Shown: one piece after another, positions 34,539 through 43,466 of the stretch
How positions within the stretch are numbered: position 1 is the first letter of the stretch
How the letters are laid out: each line of letters starts with the position of its first letter
Source: Labilibaculum sp.
Lineage (GTDB): Bacteria > Bacteroidota > Bacteroidia > Bacteroidales > Marinifilaceae
DNA length: 64,000 nucleotides
Direction of reading: 5' to 3'
Assembly (NCBI GenBank): GCA_016342745.1
Contig: JAEINT010000001.1
Coordinates: 124,001-188,000 of the forward strand
Made by a program: the position numbers and the translations under genes
The notes under the pieces: model-generated
The model's database searches: none
The model's input: the letters and a program-made list of their open reading frames with translations, nothing else
Told to the model about the DNA's origin: nothing

Positions 34539-35861
34539 TTATTCGCCGATGTTATAAACGTATTTCAATACAAATAGAATTGCAATAATAAGCATTGCAA
34601 TATTAACATCCTTGTATCTTCCTGTAAGTACTTTCAAGATTACATATGATAACATACCAAATGCGATACCTTCAGCAATACTGTAGGTAAGTGGCATCAT
34701 GATCATAGTCAAGAAAGCTGGAATAAATTCCGTGTAATCTTCAAAATCAATTTTAGTAATTGGACTCATCATGAAAATACCAATAATTACCAATACTGAA
34801 GAACTAGCTGCAGCAGGAATCATGGTAAATAATGGAGTGAAGAACAATGCTAAAAAGAACATTACAGCAACAGTTAATGAAGTCATACCTGTTTTACCAC
34901 CTTCGGCAACACCAGCAGCACTTTCTACATAAGTAGTAACTGTTGAAGTTCCTAAGATAGCACCAGCAGTTGTACCAACAGCATCAGCTAAAAGAGCTTG
35001 CTTAGCGCGAGGTACTTTTCCATCTTCTGTTAAGATATCAGCTTTAGAAGCTACACCTACAAGTGTTCCTACAGTATCGAACATATCAACAAAAAGGAAT
35101 ACAAATAGTATCGTTACAAATTTCCAAGTTAAGATTTCATCCCAACCTACAAATTTAAAGAAGATAGGCTCAAGAGAAGGAGGAAGACTCATGATTCCGC
35201 CATCCTTAGGTAAGTTCGTAATGTCTAAGCCTGGGATTAAACCAATAACAGTAACTGCTAATAATCCGATTAGGATAGCACCTTTAACCTTGCGAACCAA
35301 AAGAACACCAATAATGATGATACCAGCAATACATAGTAATGCACCTGGAGCATGTAGGTTACCTAAGTGAACAGGAATACCTTGTCCTTGTACAATAATT
35401 GCAACATCTTGGTGAGCTAATCCGATAAAGGCAATAAAAAGACCAATACCTACCGAAATAGCGTGCTTGATATTTTTAGGAATCGAATTGATAATTGCTT
35501 CACGAACATTAAAGAAGGTTAGTAATAAAAAGATGATACCTTCAGCAAGAACAGCTGTTAGAGCTAATTGCCAGCTACATCCCATTACACCGCAAACAGT
35601 AAATGCGAAAAATGCATTTAATCCCATTCCTGGAGCCAAAGCAAAAGGAAGTTTTGCAACTAAAGCCATAACTAAAGTTGCGATTACTGCTGATAAAGCA
35701 GTAGCAGTCATAACCGCACCGTAATCCATTCCTGCAACAGAAAGGAAATAAGGGTTAACGGCTAAAATATATGCCATTGTAGCAAATGTTGTTAAACCAG
35801 CGACAATTTCTGTCTTCATGGTTGAACCTTGCCCAGTAATATTAAAAAACTTATCTAACAT
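34539..35861 (-). CDS. NCS2-family purine (guanine/hypoxanthine/adenine) permease, AzgA-like
   Basis: The 440-residue membrane protein belongs to the AzgA/PbuG branch of NCS2 permeases, which import hypoxanthine, guanine or adenine. It starts with the branch signature TEIVAGLTTFATMAYILAVNP (residues 17-37). It also has APGMGLNAFFAFTVC (about 74-88), FLFVDMFDTVGTLVGVA (about 238-254), and GTSTVTTYVESAAGVAEGGKTG (about 288-309). All are typical. The gene follows a DUF5020 outer-membrane protein gene by 27 bases on the same strand, which suggests outer- and inner-membrane steps of one uptake route. The exact base transported cannot be told. Confidence 0.92.
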   Translation of the reverse strand: MLDKFFNITGQGSTMKTEIVAGLTTFATMAYILAVNPYFLSVAGMDYGAVMTATALSAVIATLVMALVAKLPFALAPGMGLNAFFAFTVCGVMGCSWQLALTAVLAEGIIFLLLTFFNVREAIINSIPKNIKHAISVGIGLFIAFIGLAHQDVAIIVQGQGIPVHLGNLHAPGALLCIAGIIIIGVLLVRKVKGAILIGLLAVTVIGLIPGLDITNLPKDGGIMSLPPSLEPIFFKFVGWDEILTWKFVTILFVFLFVDMFDTVGTLVGVASKADILTEDGKVPRAKQALLADAVGTTAGAILGTSTVTTYVESAAGVAEGGKTGMTSLTVAVMFFLALFFTPLFTMIPAAASSSVLVIIGIFMMSPITKIDFEDYTEFIPAFLTMIMMPLTYSIAEGIAFGMLSYVILKVLTGRYKDVNIAMLIIAILFVLKYVYNIGE

Positions 35862-35888
35862 GATTGTTTGTTTTTAATTTGGTTTGGA

Positions 35889-36545
35889 TTAGAAATTCCA
35901 TTTTACAGCAAGAGTAGGACGAACTTCGAAATCGTCACCTGCAAAGTTGTTAGAGATTTCAATCTCAGTACCAAGAGATAAATTTTTAGTAGCGTTGTAC
36001 CATAACTGAGGTTCAGTTAGGAATACTGTATCATCAGATAAGCCATTTTCTGTCCAAAGATCAGCAAAACCAGAGAATGTCATTTTTCCATCGAAAAAGT
36101 TAACATACCAAGTACCTGTAACTTGGAAGTTTGCTTCACCAGCATCTTTAATGGCTTTGTAACCAGCATAAGTAGAGAATCCTGATTTAGCACCACCTTT
36201 AGCATAGTTTAAACCGAAAATCCATGCGTTGTTAATTGTGTAACCTAATGTACCTACTTCAGGAATTGAAAAGTTACCAACACCACCATTGTACTCAATG
36301 TGAATTCCAAGAGGCATTTTTTCAGTTTTCAATACACGAGCAATCTCGAAATAACCTTGGTTGATTCCATTTTCTGCATCGTAATCAAAATCTACGAAAG
36401 TAAAAGTGTTACCCCATTTGTCCATTTTAAACATTTCGAAGGTAGTCGTAAAATGCTCTCTGTCGAAATCACGGTGTAATTGGAAGTTTTGTGCGCTAGC
36501 AGCGAATGAAACAAGAACAGCGAAAATTACAATTAGTTTTTTCAT
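35889..36545 (-). CDS. DUF5020 / Tsx-like outer-membrane protein
   Basis: The 218-residue product has a clear signal peptide (MKKLIVIFAVLVSFAASAQ). A beta-strand-rich mature part follows with alternating aromatic residues and an ending KWNF, as expected for an outer-membrane barrel. The N-terminal NFQLHRDFDREHFTTTFEMF, KWGNTFTFVDFDYD and the TWYVNFFDGKMTFSGFADLW region match the DUF5020 family, which is distantly related to nucleoside-specific Tsx channels. The purine permease gene starts 27 bases downstream, so a role as a nucleobase or nucleoside channel is a reasonable inference. Confidence 0.8.
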   Translation of the reverse strand: MKKLIVIFAVLVSFAASAQNFQLHRDFDREHFTTTFEMFKMDKWGNTFTFVDFDYDAENGINQGYFEIARVLKTEKMPLGIHIEYNGGVGNFSIPEVGTLGYTINNAWIFGLNYAKGGAKSGFSTYAGYKAIKDAGEANFQVTGTWYVNFFDGKMTFSGFADLWTENGLSDDTVFLTEPQLWYNATKNLSLGTEIEISNNFAGDDFEVRPTLAVKWNF

Positions 36546-36600
36546 CTTTAAAAGATTGTTTTAGTAAATAAAATAGGTTGTTTAAAAAATAAAATGGTTG

Positions 36601-37239
36601 TTAATTCTTTATAATATCGTTTAGATGATTGACCACATTAGGGCAACCTGTCTGTTTTAATTTTTCTATGGATTGATGTCCTGCTGCAATTAATATGCAT
36701 TGACAACCCAGTTCCTGTGAAACTTCATAGTCATGAACCGTATCACCTAACAAACAAACCTCATTTGCTGCTAGCTGATGTTTTTCAATCATTTTTTTTC
36801 CATTCTCAATTTTAGAACTTGCATAAATGTTATCAATTCCGGATACTTCGGAGAAAAAAGTGCTAATATTTTCGGTTTTAACCGATTTGTTAAGCATGTT
36901 TTGCTCCATTGCTGAAAGGATAAATTGTTTTTTACCCAAGCTTTTGAATTGAGAAAGAAGCTGAATTGCTTCAGGAAATATATTTGAGTCAGGTAAAAGA
37001 GAAGTGTACAAAGAAATAAATTCCTTTGCAGTGATATCCCAATCTTCTTTATTGAAGTTGAACCCAACAGTTTCGTAGTATTTTTTTACAGGAAAAGTAA
37101 ATACCTCACGGTATTGATCTTTGCTTAAAAGAGGAAGTTCTCTTTTTGTTAGCATTGTATTGATGCACTGCACACCAATAGATAAATCATCTAAAAGTGT
37201 TCCGTTGTAATCCCAAATTATAGCTTTGCTGTCTATCAT
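36601..37239 (-). CDS. HAD-superfamily hydrolase (phosphoglycolate phosphatase-like)
   Basis: The 212-residue protein is a subfamily IA HAD hydrolase. Motif I is IIWDYNGTLLDD (about residues 8-19), in which the second motif aspartate of DxD is an asparagine. Motif II is FILSAMEQNML, and the late motif LLGDTVHDYEVSQELGCQCI (about 163-182) supplies the metal-binding acid residues. The alpha-helical cap lies between residues 20 and 90. The substrate cannot be assigned. The start overlaps the ybaK stop by 4 bases, so translation is probably coupled. Confidence 0.85.
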   Translation of the reverse strand: MIDSKAIIWDYNGTLLDDLSIGVQCINTMLTKRELPLLSKDQYREVFTFPVKKYYETVGFNFNKEDWDITAKEFISLYTSLLPDSNIFPEAIQLLSQFKSLGKKQFILSAMEQNMLNKSVKTENISTFFSEVSGIDNIYASSKIENGKKMIEKHQLAANEVCLLGDTVHDYEVSQELGCQCILIAAGHQSIEKLKQTGCPNVVNHLNDIIKN

Positions 37240-37724
37240 GCCAATTGGGATTTAGGAGTTGATATTGCACCAGTTGCTGCACTAGTTACTTTTTGAATGT
37301 CTTGAGGAGTTACTTTTAGTTGTTTGCCCCTTAGTCCAGCACTAATTAAAATGTGATCTAGTTCAAATGCACTATCATCGATGAAAAGAGGAAAATCTTT
37401 TTTCATGCCTAGTGGAGAACAACCACCGCGAACGTAACCAGTTAGTTCCAAGATATCTTTCATTGGAACCATGGCACATTTTTTATTACCACTAAGATTT
37501 GCGAATGCTTTAAGATCTAATTCGGAAGCTCCAGGAATGCAAGCAAGGATAAGGCCTGTTTTATCACCCGAAAGGACAAGAGTTTTATAGACAAATCGAA
37601 TATTCTGACCTGTTTTCTCAGCTACGCGTGCAGCACCCAATTCTATTGGATCAACATCGTAGTCGATAATCTCATATTCTATTTTTGCTCGATCTAGTAT
37701 GCGAGCTGCATTTGTCTTCTTCAT
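37236..37724 (-). CDS. ybaK: Cys-tRNA(Pro)/Cys-tRNA deacylase YbaK family
   Basis: YbaK hydrolyses Cys-tRNA(Pro), correcting mischarging by prolyl-tRNA synthetase. The 162-residue protein has the family start KTNAARILDRAKIEYEIIDY. It also has FVYKTLVLSGDKTGLILACIPGASELDLKA with the catalytic-site lysine region, GYVRGGCSPLGMKKDFP (about residues 97-113), and a C-terminal SAGLRGKQLKVTPQDI. The size is normal. The HAD gene downstream overlaps it by 4 bases. Confidence 0.93.
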   Translation of the reverse strand: MKKTNAARILDRAKIEYEIIDYDVDPIELGAARVAEKTGQNIRFVYKTLVLSGDKTGLILACIPGASELDLKAFANLSGNKKCAMVPMKDILELTGYVRGGCSPLGMKKDFPLFIDDSAFELDHILISAGLRGKQLKVTPQDIQKVTSAATGAISTPKSQLA

Positions 37725-37810
37725 CCTTTTGTTTTTTGGCCAATTTAGATAACTATTGTAATCTTAATTGGAAACTACCAGTTTCCCAGATGATTCTTAT
37801 AATGAAGCCG

Positions 37811-37839
37811 CAAAAGTAGTAAATTTTTTATATTTCAAA
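37811..37839 (-). promoter_or_regulatory. Candidate ybaK promoter (TTTG-N17-TACTTTTG)
   Basis: On the minus strand TTTG (37839-37836) precedes TACTTTTG (37818-37811) by 17 bases, slightly less than the usual 19-21. The leader would be about 80 bases. Confidence 0.4.
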
Positions 37840-38087
37840 ACTTTCTACAAAAATTGAAATTCTGTGAAATGCTGATAATTGTCACATACAAAGGATTGCG
37901 TAAATGAAAAAAGGTGTAGTTTTAATTTATTAAGAATTAAAATTAGGATGAGAAATGATACAAAATCAGACAATTAAGTATTGTATTCAGAAAATATGAT
38001 CTTTTTTTTCAGAAATATGAATTTTTAGATTGAAAGTTGAAGCAGATTTTGTTTTACCTTTCAGATCGGTAAATTAATATAAAAAGC
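37840..38087. other. AT-rich divergent spacer between ybaK and the pseudouridine synthase gene
   Basis: I find no gene or strong hairpin here. TACCTTTC (38055-38062) is one base off the -7 consensus and lies 25 bases before the next gene. Confidence 0.4.
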
Positions 38088-38990
38088 GTGAGAGTACTTG
38101 AGTTTCATATTGTCCCAGCTGGTATTGAAGATATTCGTTTGCAGGATTATGCACCAAAAATTTTCAATTCAATTTCGTCTTATCAAGGGATGAAAAAGGC
38201 CATAAAAAGAAAAAAGGTTTATGTTGATGGCGAACCTGCACCAACTGGTTTGTGGGTGAAAGAAGGACAGCGAATAGAGTTGTTGGATTTGGAATTGCCG
38301 CCAGCTAAGGTTTTTGAAATGGAGTTGGAAATTGTATATGAAGACGATCATATTGCTGTTATTAATAAGCCTGCAGGAGTTTCGGTGAGCGGAAATTTGT
38401 TTCGAACTATTCAAAACATGTTGCCTTTCAATTTAAAGGAATCTTCTTGCCAGGATGCTTTACCAGTTTTTCGTCCTGTTCATCGACTTGATAATCCAAC
38501 TTGCGGTTTGTTATTGGTTGCAAAAACTTCTCAAGCAATTGGAGCTTTAGGGGCACAATTCGAAAATAGAACCATAAAAAAGAGATATACAGCTGTTGTT
38601 ATCGGAGATTTGCCCGATAAAGGCAGAGTTGAAATGGAAGTAGACGGAAAAGAAGCCGTTAGTACATTTCGAGTGGTTAAAAAAGTTCCATCAATTAGAA
38701 ACAAATCTTTATGCATGGTTCATTTATTCCCAGAAACAGGGCGAACGCATCAATTAAGGATTCATATGGCAGGATTGGGAACTCCTATTTTGGGAGATAA
38801 GCTTTACGGTACGGAAGGAGAGATCTTACAGAAAAAAGGATTGTTTTTGTGTGCTGCAGGCCTTCATTTCGAGCATCCATTCACAAATGAAAAGATGGAC
38901 CTTTCGATTGATCCACCTTATAAATTCGGTCGTTTTATGGAAATGGAAGAAAAGCGTTATGATAAACACAATCCAAATATGGAAGAGTAA
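38088..38990 (+). CDS. RluA-family pseudouridine synthase
   Basis: The 300-residue enzyme isomerises uridine to pseudouridine in rRNA or tRNA. It starts with GTG at 38088. The N-terminal S4-like part reads LQDYAPKIFNSISSYQGMKKAIKRKKVYVDG. The catalytic domain has VIYEDDH-like AVINKPAGVSVSG, the active-site motif PVHRLDNPTCGLLLVAKT with catalytic Asp (about residues 129-146), and the C-terminal ETGRTHQLRIHMAGLGTPILGD (about 216-237). The HRLDNPT variant of the usual HRLDRxT motif keeps the catalytic Asp. Which RNA position it modifies cannot be told. The convergent thioesterase gene ends 4 bases away. Confidence 0.93.
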   Translation: MRVLEFHIVPAGIEDIRLQDYAPKIFNSISSYQGMKKAIKRKKVYVDGEPAPTGLWVKEGQRIELLDLELPPAKVFEMELEIVYEDDHIAVINKPAGVSVSGNLFRTIQNMLPFNLKESSCQDALPVFRPVHRLDNPTCGLLLVAKTSQAIGALGAQFENRTIKKRYTAVVIGDLPDKGRVEMEVDGKEAVSTFRVVKKVPSIRNKSLCMVHLFPETGRTHQLRIHMAGLGTPILGDKLYGTEGEILQKKGLFLCAAGLHFEHPFTNEKMDLSIDPPYKFGRFMEMEEKRYDKHNPNMEE

Positions 38991-38994
38991 ATTT

Positions 38995-39468
38995 TTATTC
39001 AAAAAATGCTTCGACGCCGGGATATCCAAATTTTTTCTTGGCCATTTCGGTAGGGAAAATCATGTATTTAACTTCTGCTTCGGAACAAACTTTACCATTG
39101 CAGTCTAATATTTCTGCATGAATATTCGCAAATTTCTTTTCTTGAGAAATTAATCGAGCTCTCACTGTAAGCAAACCATTGTCTGTTAAAGCAGCTCCTC
39201 TAAATTTAGCGTTCAAGGCAGTTGTAACTCCACTGGTTTGGCATTTTGTAAATACAACCCAACAGGCTATTTCGTCAAGAATTGTAGTTTGAATTCCGCC
39301 ATGTAATACATTTTTGAATCCTGCCAAATGGGCTTTAGGATCCCAATTGGAAACAATGTAATCTCCATCTTCGAAAAATTCCATTTGCAAACCTTGCTCG
39401 TTATGAGGAGAGCAACCAAAACAATGTCCATTTTCTGTATGGATATAAGGATTTAATATTTTCTTCAT
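38995..39468 (-). CDS. PaaI-family hotdog-fold thioesterase
   Basis: The 157-residue protein has the hotdog thioesterase fold. Its signature is HLAGFKNVLHGGIQTTILDEIACWVVF (about residues 47-73) with the HGG motif, followed by VTTALNAKFRGAAL and LTVRARLISQEKKFANIHAEILD. The N-terminal NGHCFGCSPHNEQGLQMEFF includes two cysteines in a CFGCS motif seen in many PaaI-like members. The substrate is probably an acyl-CoA, but none can be named. Converges with the pseudouridine synthase gene, with 4 bases between. Confidence 0.88.
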   Translation of the reverse strand: MKKILNPYIHTENGHCFGCSPHNEQGLQMEFFEDGDYIVSNWDPKAHLAGFKNVLHGGIQTTILDEIACWVVFTKCQTSGVTTALNAKFRGAALTDNGLLTVRARLISQEKKFANIHAEILDCNGKVCSEAEVKYMIFPTEMAKKKFGYPGVEAFFE

Positions 39469-39533
39469 GATTTTCTAATTTTCGAATCCGAAAGTAAGAA
39501 AGGATTTTTGATTTAAGAAATTCTCGCGGTAAT

Positions 39534-41576
39534 CTATAAGCGTAATTTTAAGAGAAGTTTAATTTCAGATTTTTTATTTCCATCGATTTCAGAATTTCCA
39601 GAGCCAATTTTCGTAAGGTTAGCATATTTAGTTTGTGCGTATTTCAGGTAGATTTTACAATTTCGATTGATCTTCCAGTTAAAATTGAAGTAAAAACGAC
39701 TGCCTTGTAAATAATAGGCAGGAACAGAATAAGCGTATAAAATGTCATTTTCGTAGGCATAAATTCTCGAATTGAAAGAGTCGGTGTCGAATAGGGCAAA
39801 ACGAAGATTCATAGAAATGGGTTTTTGAGAGAATTGATATCGAATATCTTGATAAAGTAAATAACCAGATTCTTTAATTCCAGCTTTTTTGTATTGTGCG
39901 ATTTCAATTCGATTTCTTATTTCCCAATTATCATCTAAGCGTGCAGATAAATGCAATCGATATTGATTTTTCTTTTGAATTGTTAGTCCTTTTATTATTT
40001 CAGAACTGTTGTTAACTGGTTTATTTTCTTGCTTGTATCTAAAATAAATGGAAGTAGAACTGTTTGGCGTGAATTCTAATTGAGAAAAATATTCGTGCCC
40101 GTTACTTGGCGCATTCGCAGTATATTTTAACCATGGGAATTGAAATTGGTCGTAATAAGCTTTTATCGTCCATTTCGGAATGGGATGAAATTCCGCTCCA
40201 AAATAAAAACCTTCTTCATTTTGATTTGAACTTTGTTCAGAAAAAGCACTGGAAAAAAAGGCATGGTAATCTGGATCGTATTTTCGATAAATTAGTTCAA
40301 GGTTTAATCTTGAATGAGCTTGTATGTTGGCCCCTTGTATAAAAGCCCTTCCGCCTGATTTGCTTTGTGCTACTTCTCCAAATAAATGAATCGATTGATA
40401 TTGTGTTTGGTAAGTAAGACTAATGTTCTGATTTTTTGTTCCCTTAAAGCGATATTGATTGTAAGCCTTGTTTTCCGGAAGAATTTGTAGAGAATATTCC
40501 GATTGTAAATAGGAGATTCCTAATTCTACCTTTTTAAGATTTAAATAAAAATAGGAGCCCAAAACTCGTTCATTTAGTTGCTGTTTTTTATCAAATTCAT
40601 TTAGATTTCGATGAAAACCAGTATTTACAATTGAAGAAACAGATGTTTCGATTGAATCGGAATTTAGGCTTGCATCTTTATTTAAATAGGAGGCAAATAC
40701 GGCCAATTCTGAATTTTTAATTGGTGTGAGAAGCAAAGATGCACCTCTAAAGAATTGATTTTCGTTTGTCGATTTATAGCTTTTAATCCCTTGTGACTTG
40801 TTTGCATTTTGAGTTGTTAATGAGGATTTCCCTGAAGATAATCCAGACCAAAGATTTAAGCCTTGTCCAAATTTTACTTGGTAATCTCCAATGTTTATTT
40901 GTTTAATAATTCCTTTGAGCTTGTATTGGAAAAATCCAGAATAGTAATCAAATCCGGAGGAGTTCTCTCCTTTAAAGAAAGGTTCCCCTTTGTCTTTTTC
41001 AGAGGTGAATCCGAAAGTCATTTTCTTTTTAGGAGACAAGTATTGATATCGGGTATAATATTTCCAAGGACTCCCAAGAAACTTGGAGTTTGGGTTTGTA
41101 CTTGTATAAGCCTTTTCCTCCTCTAAGGTTTTCTCTGTTTTTAAAAGTAACTGATGTTGAGCTTTCGGATTGCTATCAAATTCTCGTTCTGCATTTTGGG
41201 TCAGAGAAATAAAAGGTTTAATCATTCGAATTAGCTCTTCTGAAAAACCAGGAATTAACTGTAGTTCGTACAGACTGAAAATGGTCCCTGTTCCTTCTCT
41301 ATATTTAATAAAGCTAGCAATCTGATTTTGATTAAGAATGAATAATTTTTTGAGCTCTTTTTCATCAGCAGTATTTAAACTAATAGGATTTGTGATTAGC
41401 ATATTCATTTCTTCCAATAAATTAGAATAGTCGAGTTCTTCATCACTTTGTTCTGCAATGTTTTCAATTATTTTCTCGATTAAATCGTTATTTGCATTCG
41501 TGTTTTGAGAAAAGGTAACAATAGAACCAAATAGAATTAGACCAATGCTTAGGCTGATTTTTTTAATGTATAACAT
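39534..41576 (-). CDS. Helix-hairpin-helix domain protein with outer-membrane beta-barrel-like C-terminus
   Basis: The 680-residue product has a signal peptide (about residues 1-23). A ComEA-type paired helix-hairpin-helix region lies at about residues 65-127, with ISLNTADEKELKKLFILNQN, then IASFIKYREGTGTIFSLYEL and IPGFSEELIRMIKPFI. The remaining 550 residues are rich in alternating aromatic/polar strands (for example YFYLNLKKVELGISYLQSEY and YLQGSRFYFNFNWKIN) and end in LLLKLRL, as in an outer-membrane barrel. Such HhH-plus-barrel proteins are common in Bacteroidota but have no assigned function. A PorV-like gene lies 9 bases upstream on the same strand. Confidence 0.78.
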   Translation of the reverse strand: MLYIKKISLSIGLILFGSIVTFSQNTNANNDLIEKIIENIAEQSDEELDYSNLLEEMNMLITNPISLNTADEKELKKLFILNQNQIASFIKYREGTGTIFSLYELQLIPGFSEELIRMIKPFISLTQNAEREFDSNPKAQHQLLLKTEKTLEEEKAYTSTNPNSKFLGSPWKYYTRYQYLSPKKKMTFGFTSEKDKGEPFFKGENSSGFDYYSGFFQYKLKGIIKQINIGDYQVKFGQGLNLWSGLSSGKSSLTTQNANKSQGIKSYKSTNENQFFRGASLLLTPIKNSELAVFASYLNKDASLNSDSIETSVSSIVNTGFHRNLNEFDKKQQLNERVLGSYFYLNLKKVELGISYLQSEYSLQILPENKAYNQYRFKGTKNQNISLTYQTQYQSIHLFGEVAQSKSGGRAFIQGANIQAHSRLNLELIYRKYDPDYHAFFSSAFSEQSSNQNEEGFYFGAEFHPIPKWTIKAYYDQFQFPWLKYTANAPSNGHEYFSQLEFTPNSSTSIYFRYKQENKPVNNSSEIIKGLTIQKKNQYRLHLSARLDDNWEIRNRIEIAQYKKAGIKESGYLLYQDIRYQFSQKPISMNLRFALFDTDSFNSRIYAYENDILYAYSVPAYYLQGSRFYFNFNWKINRNCKIYLKYAQTKYANLTKIGSGNSEIDGNKKSEIKLLLKLRL

Positions 41577-41585
41577 AGCAGAAAT

Positions 41586-42395
41586 CTAAAATGAAATGTT
41601 TACATCTGCTGTTGGAGAATAGCCCAAAACAGGATGGCGTGAAAATGAGATGTTAGTTTGTAGTAGTTTGAAAGTAAATCCCATTCCCAAACTAATCGTG
41701 TTAGGATGATTATTAACACCTGCTCTTAGTAATAGACGATCAGTAATTTTATATTCCATGCCAATTTTAGTTCGCATATCCTTATCCAAGTCTTTTTCAA
41801 TTTCTGAACTTATAATGGTTTGATCAGATAGTTTCCATGAAAAGCCAAACCGTGCAATTGAAGGAATTTTGTCATTGTAATCAAGCATAGTAAATTCAGC
41901 TTGAATCGGATTGAAAATGTGAAAGCCAAGATGAAAGTCTGGAAATACTTCAGCTAATAAACCAGCTTCAAAAGTGTACTGACTTTGGGAGCCATATTCT
42001 GAATTGAGTTGTTTCGTTATTTGATCGAATTGTAAACCAGCCCAAAAATGTTTGCCTAAAGCTCGCGAATAGGCGACACCAATTTTAGATTCTTTATATA
42101 GATTAAAACCAAATTGGGAATAAGTAACAGCGAAAGTTCCAAGTTTGGTGGGGTTGTTAAAATGAAATGCTTTTGTACTTAATTCTTTTGTTGCAAACCG
42201 ATTTTCATAGTAAGCTCCGAATGATCGTTTATTGAGTTTCGCAAGTGTAGCTTGATTGTGATAGGCTCCCCAAATATCGACAAGAGCAACCGATGAATTC
42301 CCCATAGATTTGGAGCGAGCACCTGCAATATGATTTTCGGACAAGGCATTAAGGCTGTTGCAAGCGATAAGGAGGAGTAAATAAAATTGTTTCAT
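41586..42395 (-). CDS. PorV/PorQ-like outer-membrane beta-barrel protein
   Basis: The 269-residue protein has a signal peptide (MKQFYLLLLIACNSLNALS). The typical PorV/PorQ/FadL-like opening AGARSKSMGNSSVALVDIWG, then AYHNQATLAKL, follows at about residues 24-54. Repeated short beta strands come after, and it ends FKLLQTNISFSRHPVLGYSPTADVNISF. Members of this group include type IX secretion accessory proteins, but many are uncharacterised. The gene precedes the HhH/barrel gene by 9 bases, so the two are very likely made together. No T9SS core gene is in the window. The barrel fold is well supported; the role is unknown. Confidence 0.78.
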   Translation of the reverse strand: MKQFYLLLLIACNSLNALSENHIAGARSKSMGNSSVALVDIWGAYHNQATLAKLNKRSFGAYYENRFATKELSTKAFHFNNPTKLGTFAVTYSQFGFNLYKESKIGVAYSRALGKHFWAGLQFDQITKQLNSEYGSQSQYTFEAGLLAEVFPDFHLGFHIFNPIQAEFTMLDYNDKIPSIARFGFSWKLSDQTIISSEIEKDLDKDMRTKIGMEYKITDRLLLRAGVNNHPNTISLGMGFTFKLLQTNISFSRHPVLGYSPTADVNISF

Positions 42396-42611
42396 TCTAT
42401 AATGTTATTTCTATCATAGAATGGATGAGTAATGTGTTAATTGAAACTGATTGGTTGGCGATTCAGTTTTAATTAAATATTACCTTACGATCTATGAGTG
42501 AATCTATTTATGATACTATTCATAGCTATTTTATTGTTTGTAGTGGTTATTTAGTAATTCTATTCATTAATATTAGATGAACAAAATTATTTGATTGTTA
42601 AATATAATAAA

Positions 42612-42645
42612 AAAACTGCAAATCAGTATTATGATTTGCAGTTTT
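42612..42645 (-). terminator. Rho-independent terminator after purE
   Basis: A 14-bp stem (AAAACTGCAAATCA with TGATTTGCAGTTTT) closes a 6-base loop 23 bases past the purE stop. On the minus strand it runs into a T-rich tract. Confidence 0.9.
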
Positions 42646-42667
42646 AATTTGAATAGAGTGATTCTAT

Positions 42668-43174
42668 TTAGTTCGTTTTAAAATCGTATTGGATAGAAGA
42701 TAATTCTTCGTTCGCTTTAACGATTTTTTCTTTTAAGCTTTCTTTGAATGCAATTACATTCTTTTGCAATTCTGCATCGCCAATTGCTAGAATTTGACCA
42801 GCAAGAATACCTGCGTTCATGGCTCCGTTTATTCCAACAGTTGCAACAGGAATTCCAGGAGGCATTTGAGCAATGCTTAAAAGGGCATCCATTCCATCTA
42901 ATGATGCATTGATAGGTACACCAATAACTGGTACTGGAGTCATGGCAGCAATTACACCTGGTAGGTGAGCAGCCATTCCTGCACCTGCAATAATTGCCTT
43001 AATGCCTCTGTCGAAGGCTCCTTTTGCAAATTTTTCTACCTGCTCAGGAGTTCTGTGAGCAGATAATGCATTGATTTCAAAAGGAATTTTAAAATCATTT
43101 AAAACTTTTGCAGCTTTTTCCATCACCGGAAGGTCCGATGTGCTGCCCATTATGATACTTACTTTTGCTTTCAT
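42668..43174 (-). CDS. purE: 5-(carboxyamino)imidazole ribonucleotide mutase
   Basis: PurE converts N5-CAIR to CAIR in purine synthesis. The 168-residue protein has the class I signatures IIMGSTSDLPVMEKAAKVL (about residues 7-25), EINALSAHRTPEQVEKFA (about 34-51) with the catalytic histidine, AGAGMAAHLPGVIAAMTPVPVIGVP, and the late MPPGIPVATVGINGAMNAGI. The size is normal. The purK partner is not next to it. It is divergent from hpt-adk-obgE, so this spot groups purine synthesis with salvage. Confidence 0.97.
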   Translation of the reverse strand: MKAKVSIIMGSTSDLPVMEKAAKVLNDFKIPFEINALSAHRTPEQVEKFAKGAFDRGIKAIIAGAGMAAHLPGVIAAMTPVPVIGVPINASLDGMDALLSIAQMPPGIPVATVGINGAMNAGILAGQILAIGDAELQKNVIAFKESLKEKIVKANEELSSIQYDFKTN

Positions 43175-43218
43175 ATGGTTTTATTCGTGGATTTGGTAAA
43201 TAAAATGACAAAAAATTG

Positions 43219-43226
43219 TACTTTTG
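43219..43226 (+). promoter_or_regulatory. Candidate -7 box (TACTTTTG) upstream of hpt
   Basis: TACTTTTG matches the consensus, with TTTG 23 bases upstream (43192-43195), which is long. It would give hpt a leader of about 235 bases, so a nearer promoter such as TACTTTAG at 43381-43388 may be used instead. Confidence 0.3.
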
Positions 43227-43466
43227 CAGCAAAAATTTGGGAATTGTTTTGATTCCGAGTTGTGCATGCAATGGTTGTTGTTTTTCAAGTGTAAAATTGA
43301 AAAAAAAATACGTATGTTACACAGTGGATTCGAAACATTTTTTATTCCAAGTTCAAAAAAAGTACATATTTTAATTACGATACTTTAGGGCATTGCCTTA
43401 AACGCCCGATATTTCAAGGGAATCTTGAAGGGGGAAAATCGGACAACTAAGACAAAAATTGAATCA

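Noticed and set aside
43425-43466. TTG start for hpt 14 codons upstream
   Set aside because: The added residues are not like Hpt; ATG 43467 matches the family N-terminus.
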